Positions 34,206-47,469 are shown, counted from the stretch's first letter. The stretch: 64,000 nucleotides of DNA from Isoetes taiwanensis (GCA_021234155.1 JAJEKV010000003.1:18896386-18960385); one strand, 5' to 3'. Translations and numbers: made by a program. Notes: generated by a model from the letters alone, not told the origin.

Positions 34206-35585
34206 CTGATCTGTTCTACCTATCTTCTTGAATTCAATATGCGAATAATAAGTAAAAAAAATATGGATACATCACAAAGACTTGAAATCCTTACCGATTC
34301 AGAAGAGGATATGAGTCCGGCGATGGAGCTAAGATGCGGAAGAGCAAGGGTATTTCTTAGTCCACAACGGTCGATTTTCTAACACCGGCCATCGTGGCAT
34401 GTTCATTGATAGCTTCAATACCTAAATCTAGCCGTTGCCGCAGCATGTGGCAAGATATTTTTCCGGGAAAAGGATTGTTGGCTATTTTGAAATGAACCTA
34501 ACAAATTGCTGTGGCACATTGCGTTGCCCTCAATTTTTGGGTTGCCCCTAGGGAGCAAGCCCTTGTTTTTGTGGGCTTTTGGCATATCCTAGGTATATGC
34601 TAGAATATCCTAGGATATGCTGGTGACTGCTCAAAACCTCCTATTTCCTGTAAACTGGCGGTCACCATCGATGTTAGGCGGATGCTGTGCAAACCGGCTA
34701 ACCGGCTGAAATCTCCAATCTGTTCCGCTTGCGCATCCGAGGCTAACTCCAGAGGGGATCGGGCTAGATTGATCTAGGGCTGGGTTCGAATGGCTCTCAA
34801 GTAACTCTAGGATTCCGGTCAATTTAGTTGGGTCATTCCAATTTCTATATTTCGCTTCATTTTGACTGCATCGGATTTAGGATCTTAGGAGAGGCCAGGG
34901 CTCATTGCATTGCCGATTTTCTAAGTGCTCAAGCTTCTTTTGAAGGAGGGATTCCATTTCATCATTGCCAGACGTTTTGGATCGTGGATGTTTGAACCGG
35001 CTAACCGGCGACCTGCGAGGCAGACCGAAGCTCCAATCTTGCATTCCTTATTTCTTCACCATTTTATATTCCATCTTCTGGACTCCCTTGCTCTCCTTTT
35101 CTATCTTTGAGAAGATATAGCAGCGAGCAATTTCGGCAAAGGGGTGTTGCAGAAAAGAAAGAACAGCAGATAGAATAGAATAAAATAGAATAGAGGAACT
35201 CGGTAAGCACAAACTCCTCTGGCGGGCAGCAATGTTACCTATAAACCTTTTTCTTTGGGCCTCCAGGTAGGATCTGCAATTTCTTTCTTTAAGACATGAA
35301 TATTTGATGCAAAGGAGTACTGGCTCCTTCTAGTTTCATCAATTCTAGTTATAACCTAGCTAAACCTGAGGTAATAAAGTATTCATCGTTGTAATTCTCC
35401 CAAATGACATTATGAAAGATATTTATTTTTCGTACATTGCAATAATGATGCATATGATGCCGAAACACGAGTTGATAAGGAGAAGAAGGAAGGAATCTGT
35501 TGTAAATATTACTGAAAGGTAATGGTTCTGATAGACCTTAATTTTAACGGATCAGATTTTTCCACATATAAGAATCTGTTTACAG
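34206..35585. other. Upstream region of the candidate cell-cycle gene and spacer
   Basis: Near 34497-34760 lies a dispersed repeat (TTGCCCTCAATTTTTGGGTTGCCCC...) whose relatives are at 37709-37930 and 40806-40895. A GAATA microsatellite lies at 35165-35195. No gene is seen. Confidence 0.45.
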
Positions 35586-35724
35586 CCAAAACGGTGTTTT
35601 GTATGCTGCATATCTCTCCCTTGTAGTTGGATTTGTAGGAATAGCAGGAGGCACGCTTTTCTCCCATGATCTTCGTGTCTTTGCTATATTACGGCTTGCC
35701 ATTTTATGTGGTTACTTATATCAG
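35586..35724 (+). CDS. Isolated exon resembling MenA/ABC4-type UbiA prenyltransferase
   Basis: A 139-nt block with a good acceptor (CTGTTTACAG before 35586) and donor (ATCAG|GTAGCC after 35724) encodes NGVLYAAYLSLVVGFVGIAG ... LRLAILCGYLYQ. In plastid 1,4-dihydroxy-2-naphthoate phytyltransferase (phylloquinone biosynthesis) a membrane helix followed by AI.CGY.YQ occupies a matching place, just before CPPFRLSY. No neighbouring exon of that protein is found in 4 kb on either side. Either it belongs to a gene with very long introns or it is a captured exon. The family assignment rests on a short match recalled from memory. Confidence 0.5.
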
Positions 35725-37708
35725 GTAGCCAATATGACATTTTCTTTGGTGGACTATAAATGGACCAAACAATGCATGCAACAACGATGGAGCGGGCATT
35801 GTCTGGTCGATGAGTTCATTGGTAAGCACTGTTTTTGTATGCATATAAATGTTTTTAATTGATTTTATTTTGCATGTGAGAGGGTATTGCATATTTTTAA
35901 CCTGGAAACCGGATTTGTTCCTGCCATGCTGAAGTAGATAACAAGGTTCTTTGACATTAGTTGTTGTCAAGTCATGCAAGAAATTTAAGTTATCACTCAG
36001 GAGACCTGTGACAAATTGTCATTCAAAAGCCTCAAGGGAAATGAGATAACCTTCAGCATTTTAAACATATAGGCATTTATATGCATGTACACATTTCAAA
36101 TACTGGTAGTTAAATATTTCCATTTATTGCACATTGTGCGTTCATTTGCTACTTGCAACTCGTGCATGTTTGTCGTATGGTGCTCTCACTACTCTGCTAT
36201 GTGAAACAGTTACCCTCAGGGGATCATCTTTGGTTGGGACCTGTCATTTCATACTTGAGGTTGCTTTGAATATGTATGCTAAATGTGCTTTCTCCACTCT
36301 ATTTTTACGTTGATAGGTGCTACCTTCTCAAAATTGAACTGATAAATGGCACAGCATAGATTAGCTGCAATAGATATTGTTCATGTTGACACATTCCAGA
36401 TATAAATGTAAATCTCGATTTGATATTATGGCAAAAACGTGGTTAAATATATATAAGAACCAGGAAGCTAAATTTATCTGAGGCTGTATATAAAAATTTG
36501 TGCAGGTTATAGAGATTGTGAAGTCTAAAATCTTTACTGATCATTAGTTCCTGCATTTTAAATGGGGATGCAGTGTTTACAGTGTCTTTTTGCGTAGTCT
36601 TTGATGTACATGTTGTTCCTCTAAATTTCGTTACCCAAGGACAAAAAACTGTGGTACGGAATTTTGATGGTTTATATTAGTATACATTAAGTGTGAATAC
36701 TTTAGCCTTTAGAACGTAGTTGCAGGCCCCATCCACGCATTTGTTTCAGAAAAGCTGTCAGGCTTTGTTTCGTGTCATAGTGCTTTTTTCTGAACTGACG
36801 TGAAATCTAAGAACAGGCCATTACGTAACAGGTGCTCGACTAATAAAAAGCATGTAGTATAAGCACGTCAATCAACGGAGAAAAAGAAATTTATTTTTGT
36901 ATACGTACTCCGGCCGCATGTATGCCTGTAATTTCCATTTACCATAGGAATGTATTGGAGAGGATGACACGTATAGTGGTATACTTTAGTTGTGGACCAT
37001 ACAAAAATGGATTAAATTAGCCAATTTGGGTTCACGCATATTTATTGTCCTCCGATGAACACAATGGAAAAATAGGTGAATCTTATTTAGGGTACACATA
37101 TTTGTTGACTTGGATGAACATGATGGAAAAATAGGTGGATGGAAAAATAGGTGAATCTTATCCGGGAAACATTGGTTCTTCTTTCGCCTGTGATTTTACA
37201 AGTCAAATAACATAACAATCATTTGTTTATTACGATATAAGGATCATTTTTGTTATGATATTATTGCATGGCGCATATGGTTAGGTCGTTGGGTTTTCAA
37301 CTCCCTTGGGCAGATTTGCTTTTGTGGTATTCGACATACACAATATTTTTTGGGCATATTATTTACACAATTTACATGCAGATCTACGAGTCGAATACGA
37401 CTTGCAAAATAGAAGCCAATGTACGAGTTTAATACCCCATTGGAATCCAACCCATAATTGGGAGCCAATAAATGCACCAGTATCTTATGTAGGATTCACA
37501 CATGCAAGTCTTTTTTCCAAGCGAAATCAACTTGGCTACATCAACATTGATCAATTAATCAACCATATGTTCACATGGCATGAGATTTTGTACATAAGAA
37601 TTGCCTCATGGATTAACTTTTGTGCATGTGCTACTTTCTTCTTCTTCTTTTGGGTTGGTATAGCCAAGTCATTCTTTTTTTTGCAAAAAAAAATTCTTTT
37701 TTCTTCTC
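35725..37708. other. Spacer or intron, no recognisable gene
   Basis: AT-rich. A short direct repeat of GATGGAAAAATAGGTG lies at 37120-37155. No coding motif. Confidence 0.4.
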
Positions 37709-37930
37709 TTTTTGGGTTGCCCCTAAGGGGGCAAGCCCTCGTTGAGGTGGGTTTGTGGCATATTCTAGATATATGCTGGTATATACCCAGAATATACCAA
37801 TGGCTGCTCCAAACCCATCATGGGCTGTAAAATGTCGGTTGCCCATGTTGCTGGAGAGGCACTCTTGAAACCGGAAAACTGGTGCTCCTTGCGCCAAGTG
37901 TGGCAAGCCTCGCAAGACAGCATTCCGGCG
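37709..37930. repeat. Dispersed repeat related to 34537-34760
   Basis: Shares GGGTTGCCCCTA, GGGCAAGCCCTCGTT/AGCAAGCCCTTGTT, GTGGCATATTCTAG and TATATGCTGG words in the same order with the segment at 34537-34760. No terminal repeats or coding. Confidence 0.65.
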
Positions 37931-40539
37931 CCTTACGGATAGGGTTTCTTCTGTAGATTAGCAAGACAATCCGGTGCCTAGTTTTCGGTTGCACTGGCCC
38001 CATGTTTTTCACCATTGACAGTTTATTCAAGCTTGCTGTAGATTGATTAGCTCCCCAAATCAGCATATCTAATATTCTGGCAAAACTCGTTGTTCTGAAT
38101 CTATCACTAGTTTAAAATCAGATGGAAATTTGTTGCTTGAAGAAAGGGTAGAAGATTGCTCTAGAGTTATGGCACATCAACCAGCACTAGAACAGCTAAA
38201 TATAAATTTCAGACAATTTGACATCATTCCTCATCATCTACATCATAATTCTTTCTCCCAGTAATCACATTGCCATCCGCTCAACATATGACTCAACAAG
38301 TACCTTACTTCCTAGAAATGAAAGCAGAGCCCAAAAAATACAAGCAACACAGATGGAATAAGGAAAAATATGAAGATGCATTGCCACACCCACTCATTCT
38401 GCGGAGCTCCATTGCCACTCGATCTGTCGGAGCTTCATCTGCAGAGGAGCCGTCATGCATCGGAAAAAGGATGAAAGTGCCACATGGCAAAGTGGCAACT
38501 GTTAGATTTGGAAGAAAGATGTTGTAACCTGGAGTGGCGACAGGGTCAAAACAGGCCATGCCAAGTGGAGCGCAAGTCCTGGTTTTGTCTTTGTTGTAAT
38601 AGACAGTATTATCTAACCCATTCAAGTTTATTTGGCATGCATTATTTGCATAAGGTGCACACATAAGATGCACACATCCACGCACATTGTACATTTCGAC
38701 AACCCTCACAACCTTCTATAGTTGTAGAGATTTAATAACATCTACTTCCATTATGTCATGACAAGGTTCTGAAGTTAAATTAGCTTAACCCATTACATTT
38801 GCGACAACCTTGGAACATCACCTCATTTGAGTGTTATGAATCAAGGGAATGTAAACAAACAGTTGTACTAGATTGAACATTTAACAACCTTGGAACATTA
38901 CCTCATTCAAGTGTCAAGAAAATTTGAACAAAGAGTTGTACTACTTCACGAACGCATAAATGCAAACCTTGGTTGACGTGCCCATGTTATGGACTACAAA
39001 ATTTTAATACTTTCGAGACATAAACATAGTCTTCGCTTTTCTTGATTCTTGTTTAGAGCCTCACAAATGCAAGTTTCCAAATTGTGTTATAACCATGTGT
39101 GAGAAAGAAAAACTGGACCGACTAACTAGCAATTTGAAATCAAGTATTACGAAAAAAGGGCAGGTGGAAGTCTATGTGCCTTATGAGTCCCACCTTAAAG
39201 CCAGACATTAATCTTAAGGATGAAATCATGTTCAACTAATATGACTTGAGCATTGGCATTTGACAAAACTTGTGAAGCATATGCAATATTCCTAGCTTGG
39301 AGATAAATGTAAGGTAGAAGGTAGGTTACATGAATAATCTACTCAACGTAAAATTAGGGTTAATGGTAGGGTTAATTGGGATTAGACTTGGTATAAAAGT
39401 AAGGAATATGGTATATTCTGCTAATGTGTGTTTTCTCCTGTGCAAACTCCTGTGCAAGGCTTGTGGCCAATGACATTGGGTACTTTGCAAAGCTGAGCAA
39501 AATTTCATGTAGGGGCTTCGGAGATGCTGGTGAACCAGAGACAACAAGTGCACAATATATCTCTAAATTACTACTGGTGTAAATGTTCGTTAATGGTTAT
39601 TACAAATTCAAGTCACTGGGAGATGTGTAGAAAGATGGGTTCTTGTTCTGCGTTATACCTTACTCACTGAAGCTTACAAGGCAAACTTGATGTTTTGCCG
39701 ATGTGGAATGTAATTTTATATGGAGTAGAAATGAAGGATTGAGCATGAAATTGCATGTGTACTAACTTTTACAACACAAGTAATGACCAATTCATAGAAA
39801 ATTGAGGATCGGTAATGAAGAACCCCATTATTATGAGTGCATTTATATCTTCACAATATTATTAAAGCACCTTGAAGAAGCTGAGTGACTATTTCAGGAT
39901 ATTTTTATTGCGGGTTCTTCACTAGATACATCATATTCGTGGGTGATAAAACTATTTTTAAAAGCATTAGTTGTTGGAGTTGAACCAAATCATGGTATTC
40001 TTAATCAATGATGTGATCTAGAATGGAATGGGCTCAGGCATTCTTGATGCCCCCTTCTTGATGCCCCCTGACTTGCAAAATCCGATCAATGTATTTTTTG
40101 CACATTTAGGAAATTGTAGAAACAATGATTGGAACAAGATAGAAATTCTGAGTAATATGGATGGATTCAAAATGAGATAAAAAGAGGAGCACACAAATGA
40201 TTGATTTGTCTATAGCTACAGACCAAATCAGAGTTTGTGGTTTTGTTAATTCTTGAAAATAGCATCTATAGTTGGGTGTTTTTGCTTTGAATAGAACAAT
40301 CTCAACTACTTTCTGCGCACAGTCCATATTCCTGTGAGGTTCTAAATCATATAATTACATGCTACTTCCTGACATCCTTGTGTGTATGGAATAGGTGCCT
40401 AGTCACTTTCTTGTTGTATAAATTTATCACTCAGGTGCTGCAACATCATCATCTTCATGAACATTCTTTAGTACATTATCTTGAGATTTGTTAATAGTTC
40501 TTTCCATTTGCCTTATATCAATAACAACATCGTTATTAT
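37931..40539. other. Spacer with one tandem duplication
   Basis: Two diverged units containing ACAACCTTGGAACATYACCTC and GTTGTACTA lie at about 38807-38945. The rest is AT-rich without recognisable genes. Confidence 0.45.
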
Positions 40540-40770
40540 TTACCATTGTTGATGACACATTAGCAACATGCACCCTAAGGTCAGAGTTGCTATCAGATTC
40601 ACCATGAGCTCTGGCGTGACAAATATTTTTATCACAAGACATCTATTGCTCAACATTGGCATGCTTAAGAGAGCCTGAGACAAATGAGAGAGACAGATTG
40701 CGCTTCCTATTGTAATTGCCATTGTAAAGACTTTGAAGTATGATTTAAGCCACTTCACACTCCCGCCATG
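40540..40770 (-). mobile_element. Small LINE 3' fragment
   Basis: Minus-strand KSYFKVFTMAITIGS matches the C-terminal KSFKVFTKAIVINRI of the LINE at 42232, and the nucleotides TTGTAAAGACTTTGAAG are shared. Only the extreme 3' coding end remains. Confidence 0.5.
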
Positions 40771-40805
40771 GAGGGCAACCCTCCGTGCGCAGCACCTTGT
40801 TATTT

Positions 40806-40900
40806 AGGCAAAATTGTTGTGGCACAGTACCTTGCCCTCAATTTTTATTTAGGCAAAGTTGTTGTGGCACGTGTGTTGCCCTCAATTTTTATTTTTGACG
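40806..40900. repeat. Tandem duplication, 45-bp unit
   Basis: Two units contain ATTTAGGCAAARTTGTTGTGGCAC and TTGCCCTCAATTTTT. A single copy of the second half is at about 34500-34540. Confidence 0.75.
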
Positions 40901-40920
40901 AGATTCCACTATAGGCCATT

Positions 40921-41079
40921 TTAAAATAGATAGATAAATAGTATTTTAACGTCACCTCACTAGGCAGCATCCAATTGGACATGTGACACCCAACAATTCA
41001 GAGTGCAATTCTGGGCAGTCTTGAACTCTGAGACCTATAGTTGCTAGACCTAGTGTGTTACCACTAGACTAAATTTTCA
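40921..41079 (-). mobile_element. tRNA-derived SINE
   Basis: On the minus strand a pol III A-box TAGTCTAGTGG (41061-41071) and a B-box-like AGAGTTCAAGACT (about 41018-41029) are spaced about 45 bases apart as in tRNAs. The 3' end is a short TATCTATCTATTT tail at 40921-40942. The A-box resembles that of tRNAs in the GTCTAGTGGTAA group. Target duplications are not clear, so it is older than the SINE at 54742. Confidence 0.65.
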
Positions 41080-42231
41080 CAAGAGCGTGGAAATTTTCAG
41101 CTGACCTGGTGGGCCATGGGTGGCGAGTGGCGCCGCCAGGTCTGTTGAAAATTTCCACAATAAATTTTATGGTGACTGAAATTCTCCGACGAAATTTGAA
41201 CTACCTTAAAATTTTGACCCGTGGTTCAGGTCCAAAAAAGCAACTCTGATTCATCCAAATTCATGCACTAAAGAAAAAAAAATCAAAAAAGCAGTCCGTT
41301 CTTGAGGACATCTGATTCAGGACAAAAAAAAAATACCTCTAATTCAACCGGATTCATGCACTGAAGAAAGAAAATGAGAAAAGCAAGCCATGAATCATGA
41401 TTCAACCTTGATCATGAGAAAAGCAGATGATCTTGAGCTCGGTTCTATCTAGGGCCGTCGGATCAGTCTTAAGAATGGCATCCGACCCTTAAGATCGGCA
41501 TCAAAGCTTCAGAGCTTCATCGCCTCAGAGCTTCAGATCGGCTCGAGGTTCTTCACAGCTAGGGCAGAAACAGAGGGAGCAGGCGGCGGTGCCCAGATAC
41601 GCCGCCACAACATCAACATAAAATTTCATGTTTAAAAAATCAACTGAAATAGGGCGAAAATTTAAGGTGGTTAAAATTTGGGGATGACGTGGTTTTCATT
41701 TCTGGCGCGGCACTTTTTTTCCATTTTTCATTTGTCATTCTTTTCTTGCAAGATCCCATGGTTCAAAGAATTTCTAATTCCACTTGGCGCCATGTCATTT
41801 TCAAGCCATAGTACTATCAAAATCATGCTGCACTAGAGGATTAGACTACATGAGAACTATGCAGAGGAGTCTAGTATAGCTTGTTTAATTCGTTTTGTTT
41901 TGCAGGAGGGTATTTTGGTAATGGTTAGAGCTAAGATTTTGGTATTGTATTGTATAAAAGACGGTATGTTTTGCCTCATTTGCGGAGCTTAATTGGCTTA
42001 AAAAAGATGTTTCTAATTTGGGGTGGTTATTTGTGGTTTCCTTTGTGCTTTTTACAATGGTATGATTTTGGGAACCCGTGAGACAGGTTTTTGAGCATAG
42101 GCCACGAATTTTCTCCCTCGTCCTGGCATGCCACTCTTGTCGGCCAGAGCTTCTGATCGGAACAGGGCCTTACCGAAGCATAGCTTCCCCTGCAGGGATT
42201 TTCTCTTGCAAATCCTTTATTCCACTGACCA
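41080..42231. other. Spacer, no recognisable gene
   Basis: Contains a repeated AAGAAARAAAATSARAAAAGCA word near 41270 and 41365 and otherwise nothing recognisable. A 72-codon minus-strand frame at 42027-42245 has no motif. Confidence 0.4.
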
Positions 42232-45053
42232 TTAAGGCATAACAATAGCCATGTGTGATGTAATTCTGTTTATGACTATAGCCTTTGTAAAGACTTTGAA
42301 GGACTTTACAACCGCCATAACAATTTTATTTTGCGTCCACTGAAGAACAATCTCATCTGCAGTATCTACGCCCTTAAAGATAAACAACCTCCTTCTCTTC
42401 CAGATTGACCATAAAAGCCAGCCACATGCGAGATGAAAAGCTCGTTTCCGTACTTTGGGCCAAGCATCAGGATAGATAGCAAGCAAAATTTGCTGGCTAG
42501 ATCCAGACGTGCTAAATAGGGTCAACAACCAAGACCACGCCTGCCGAAGCCGCTCACACAAGAAGAAACAATGCTCAATACTCTCAACCCTTTGCTGGCA
42601 TAAAGGACAGAGCTCTGAAATCCGATTGTCCATTTTATGGACTAACCTGTTGACTCTGAGGCATCTATGGATCACTTGCCACCGCAAAACTACTACTTTG
42701 GGATGAAGCAACTTATCCCATACCCATATCCAAACACTTTTCCATGGTGGCTGAGGGACCTGAAGATGCTACCTATTAGATGGAGGCAGGATTTCAGAAT
42801 GCAAAAGCAATTTATACAAACCGCCCTGGCTGGATATCCTGGCAACCCCATACGACTACCTTAATCTGTGGACCAGAATCATGTGGCAACAATGCAGTAA
42901 TATGATTCCAGATTACTCTGTCCCATCTGTACTAACAAGAACTTTGTTCTAAATGCTTCCCATGACATGAGATGACCAGACTCATACCAAGCTGCAATAG
43001 TGCTTATACCAGCTGCTATCCATCGTCGGTGTGTCTTTGGATGAACAACCACACTTAGAGGCACATTCTCTGGAGTGTCTTGCAATGGAATCCACCAGCA
43101 TGGAGTGGACAACTGAAGACATACCTCAGGATTAATATGGAAAAGAGACCTAATAGTGTCCCAAGCAGCAAGCAACCCCTTTAGAAAGGAAGAAGCATTA
43201 GGATACGGATGCATATGATAAAGGAAAGCCCAAGGAAGGAGGGGCTTAATGGTGGCCTTATGAAATGGGAGACAATGCTGAATCGACTGCACCAACAACC
43301 TCAGGCCAGGAGAATCATCCTTACCAATGAAAATCCTCCAAATAAACTTTGATATCATCACCTTGCTTTGGAGGCGAAAATCCAACATACCAAGACCACC
43401 AGCTGCCTTAGATCTAATGCATTTTGCCCAAGCTACCTTGACCACCGCTCCTAACTCATTTCCACCCCAAATAAAATTTTTGACGACACGCACAATCTCC
43501 TCCACCTTACACTGCGGAGCTAATAGAGCAGACGCCATGTAGACATGAGTATTACTAAGAACACATTTAGCCACAGTGATTCTACCGGGCATGGACAGTT
43601 TAGCTGTATTCCACCAAAACAAGTGCTTTTGCAACCCACTAATGATTTCATCCCAAGCATCTGAAGCAGAGACGTGAATTCCAACTGGGATACCAAGCAA
43701 CTTTGTGGTATTGCCATGCAGAAGAATCTTCCATGGATAGTCCAAAATACAGGGAGGGATGGGACTGTCCAACGTCCACAAAGCTGTACATTTTTGCCAC
43801 CCTACAAAAACTCCTGATGCTAAGGAGAATGTGTCTAATAATAGCTTAGCATTACGAAGATTCTTAGCATCGGCAATTAGGAACAGAAAAGTGTCATCGG
43901 CATATTGGTTACATACCTCTTGCGAACCATCGTCCATTGAGAGGCCTTGAATAACGCCATCTTGGGTAGCCACGGAGAAGAGCTGGGATAATACTTCTGC
44001 CACAATTGTGAAAAGCAAGGGTGCTAAGGGACACCCTTGCCGAATTCCTCTACCCACTACAAAAATATCAGATGGCTCGCCCTGGAAAAGGACAGTAGAT
44101 CTGGCTGATGTATGGAGCTTCATGACATTCTTTGTGAATGACTCCCCAAACCCAAGTGCAAGAAGACACTTCCCCAAGAAACCCCAATCAACACTATCGT
44201 AAGCTTTAGCAAAATCAAGCTTAAGATACACTGCTCTATGACCCTGTAACCGGGCCCAATATATTCCTTCATATGCAGCAACCACGTTGTTGAGAATACA
44301 ACGACGAGGTAGAAAGCCAGATTATGTTGATGAGATGGCGTCAGCCAAGATGTCTCGGACTCTTTCTGCCAATGTCTTAGCAAAGATCTTGTACATAGAG
44401 GAAAGCAATGTAATAGGTCGCCAGTCAGAAATAGTCTTGGGTTCCTTGCTCTTTGGAATGAGAGAGATACAACCTGTATTCAAAATCTTATCAAGGCTTC
44501 TAAATATCTGAAACTCACAAAAGGCATCATATATGTCATCCTCCAACCAGTCCCAGCACTTCTGAAAGAATTCAATAGGAAAGCCATCAAGACCAGGGCA
44601 TTTGTCCCTTTTCAAGAGAGCCACAGCTGCTTTTAAGTCCTTCTTCACGATATTGGACTTAAGAAGCAATCTCTGCTCTTCAGAAACAATGCGACGCATC
44701 TTAGTCAACACGGCCAATTGCATGTCCTTTTGAAGGTGTCGTGCAAAGAATGAAGAAAAGTGATGATGAAGATATCGCTTAAGATTCACCAGATCGGAGA
44801 TAAGAGCACCATCTGGCAACACCAAAGAATGTATAGAAGTGGTGAGTTTCCTTCTTCTTGCAGCCGCAAAAAAGAACCGGGTACATCTATCTCCATTCTT
44901 GAACCACTGCAACCCTGCCTTCACCTTGGCTTCAGTAACTTTTACAGTTTCCATAGCCTTGATCTGAGATAATAACTCCTTTTCTCTGACGCAGGCAATG
45001 CATATTGCAATGGTAAGGCAACATATTATGTTCCTACATAGAAGGATAAGCAA
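42232..45053 (-). mobile_element. L1-type LINE (copy A1), 5'-truncated and decayed
   Basis: Three adjoining frames make up ORF2 from within reverse transcriptase to the end. 45053-44322 covers the upstream RT (KCPGLDGFPIEFFQ, NTGCISLIPK). 44285-42879 covers the catalytic RT (KLDFAKAYDSVDWGFL, RGIRQGCPLAPLLF, YADDTFLF). 42711-42232 covers the C-terminal zf-RVT knuckle (CPLCQQRVESIEHCFFLC). Frameshifts separate them. The endonuclease and ORF1 are missing. About 1.4 kb of the same family recurs at 52200-53700 and a shorter copy at 45524. Confidence 0.92.
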
Positions 45054-45523
45054 AGATCAACAATTAAGCAATGCCAAAGTTCAACCTCAAATTTGATTTA
45101 CCTCCGGTACAGAAAACATACAGAAAATTAGGAAGTTAAGAGGTTTTACACTTACCTTGCCACAATTAAATGCTCTAATTCAAATCTAATAGTATCTTGT
45201 GAACATTTATTTATTATTTGAAGATGCCGTTTTAAGCTTTGTAACTTTCGCCCACTCACTCTCCAAGCTTTAACGTTAATAAACACATGGATTGTGTCGC
45301 CATTAACATCCCACATTAAGATCACAATTCACATTGGTAAATTGCTTATCTTTCTCTATTCTAAGTCAAGTATGCTAGATAATCTCCGCATGTGTGTCAC
45401 AGTGCACATTGGTAAATTGCTTATCTTTGTCTATCGTTCTGCCAAGATTGGACCATCTCGATTTTCAACTTCTTGAGGTACTGCTAAGAAATAGTTTGAA
45501 TCGTATCATGATGCAACAAGAGA
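45054..45523. other. Spacer with a short direct repeat
   Basis: CACATTGGTAAATTGCTTAT occurs twice (about 45330 and 45408). Bases 45508-45523 are the left target duplication of the LINE that follows. Confidence 0.6.
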
Positions 45524-46395
45524 CTTGGGATGTTTTTCAGACTAAGTTTATGCTATCTCGATAGGACAGAGCTCTGTGGCAAAAGCTGGCTGACATTCTG
45601 CTGGACGCTCCTTCACAATCAGTTGATGTGCCTATTTGGACTGGTCCCCAAATTGTTAATGCACAACGTCTTGTGCATTCATTATATCAAAAGCTGGTTG
45701 ATGTTGACATTGTCCCCCTCGGGCTGGTTGGCAGCTCCGCATTCCCCATCCTCAGTGGAAGCGTATGTGGTCCTGGGTCTGAAATAAATTGCTGCATCCC
45801 AAAGTTTCTATCTTATGGTGGCAACTCCTTCACAGATGTCTACGGGGTAACGTGCTGGTTCATAAGTTTTATCCCCGCATTTCAGAACTCTGCCCACTGT
45901 GTAAGTGACAAGTTGAGAGTCTCGAGCACTGCTTCTTTCTATGTGACCAAGTTTAGCCAGTTTGGTAATGGTTATTATCTCTCTTCCATGTGGCCTTGAC
46001 TAGCCAGCAGGTGCTTCTTGCTATTTATCCTTCCACTTGGAACAGCTTGCAGCAACATGCTTTCCACATAGCTTCAGGCTGGTTGTTGTGGTCTGTTTGG
46101 AAAAGAAGGCGGTTGTGTATCTTCAAAGGCTTATCAATTAGTATCGACCAATTTCCTCACGAGGCGCAAGACAGGTTGATGAAGGCATACCTATGTTCTC
46201 AGCTTGGTCCTGAGAAAAAACATTTGATTTTGAGGAATATTTGGGTATCTTATCTTATGCATAGACAGGTGGCTGCACTCAGTGGATTATCTTCGTCTGC
46301 TGAGATTGTATTCCTGTCTCTGCATCTATGTGTGCATTTCTTCTAGAAAATTGAATAAGAGTTTGTCGTCCTTCAAGAAAAGAAAAAGAAAAAAA
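45524..46395 (+). mobile_element. L1-type LINE, 5'-truncated, with target duplication
   Basis: An 872-bp insert is bounded by the 16-bp duplication ATGATGCAACAAGAGA at 45508-45523 and 46396-46411, with an A-rich tail before the second copy. The frames give the zf-RVT end of an L1-type ORF2 (ISELCPLC, then FHIASGWLLWSVWKRRRLCI), related to the LINE at 42232 but with several frame changes. The truncation is a classic product of target-primed reverse transcription. Confidence 0.92.
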
Positions 46396-46411
46396 ATGAT
46401 GCAACAAGAGA

Positions 46412-47469
46412 GAGAACGTTCTTGTAGTCTCAGAAAATGGCAACAAATACTCCATTTGATGGTTACAATGCATGCAATCAATTGGTTATATAAGTATTCA
46501 ATACATATCCCATGGTACGTCATATAAGGAGATCATGCATGTATGGATTTTACAATGTTGTACAATGTCTCAAACAATAGAAAGTGATAAAATATAACAT
46601 TCTAACGATAACAACTTCACGAATACGGAAAATTTAGGATGAACATGCACCTAAAAAAGTGGCTTTTCTTAATTAGCATGAATAAGCTAGTGAAGAAGGA
46701 GACCAGTATAGCAATCATTCTTTGACATAGTTGACTTTCAAAATTTATTTACAACTTGCAAACCGAGGCATTATACTTTATTCCACATCAACAACCTGTG
46801 AGGGAGGCTAATATAGCAATCATTCTTTGAGACAATTAACTTTTGAAAGTCATTTACAACTTGCAAACCGAAGCATTACATTTTACTCCACACTAACAAT
46901 CTTGAAGCAAATAATCATTGAATCAATAGACACGTCTCCTAACATAAAAAGCACTTGATATTCACCTGCTATGCTTTATATTGACGCCATTGACAAGTAA
47001 TTACTAAAATTGAAACATCATGCATTGTAAGAATGAAATAATCCTAGCATAAAAAAGCTTGCTACAGATTCCAAAGAAAAATTTAATTTAGTATTGAAGC
47101 TAGGTCCTCAAATAAACAGATTTAATGCTTTGTAAGTCATATACGATTGGTTGTCTAAGGTACGTGCTTGGTAACTAATATCTCTTTGGTTCATGAATTT
47201 AAACCTATAGACTTTGACTGTGCAGTTTCATAATGTTGACCAACGGTCATTTACTAGTTGGCCAACTAGCATGAACTAGGCATTCGCTACTTAATTAGAT
47301 CAACTTTGCAAGGATATCTAATTTGCTAAAAATAATCTAAAGGCAGTGCCCGAACTCACATCTTAGAAATTGTGTAATTCTAACATAACAAACCTTACCT
47401 CCCTCCTTGTGCTTGCCCCATCAACGTGTGACCTGTTTCATGAGCATTCTTATTATTGCCTCGATTTTT
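46412..47469. other. Spacer with a diverged repeat
   Basis: Two similar blocks (CAATCATTCTTTGA...TTTACAACTTGCAAACCGA) lie at about 46715 and 46815. No gene. Confidence 0.5.
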
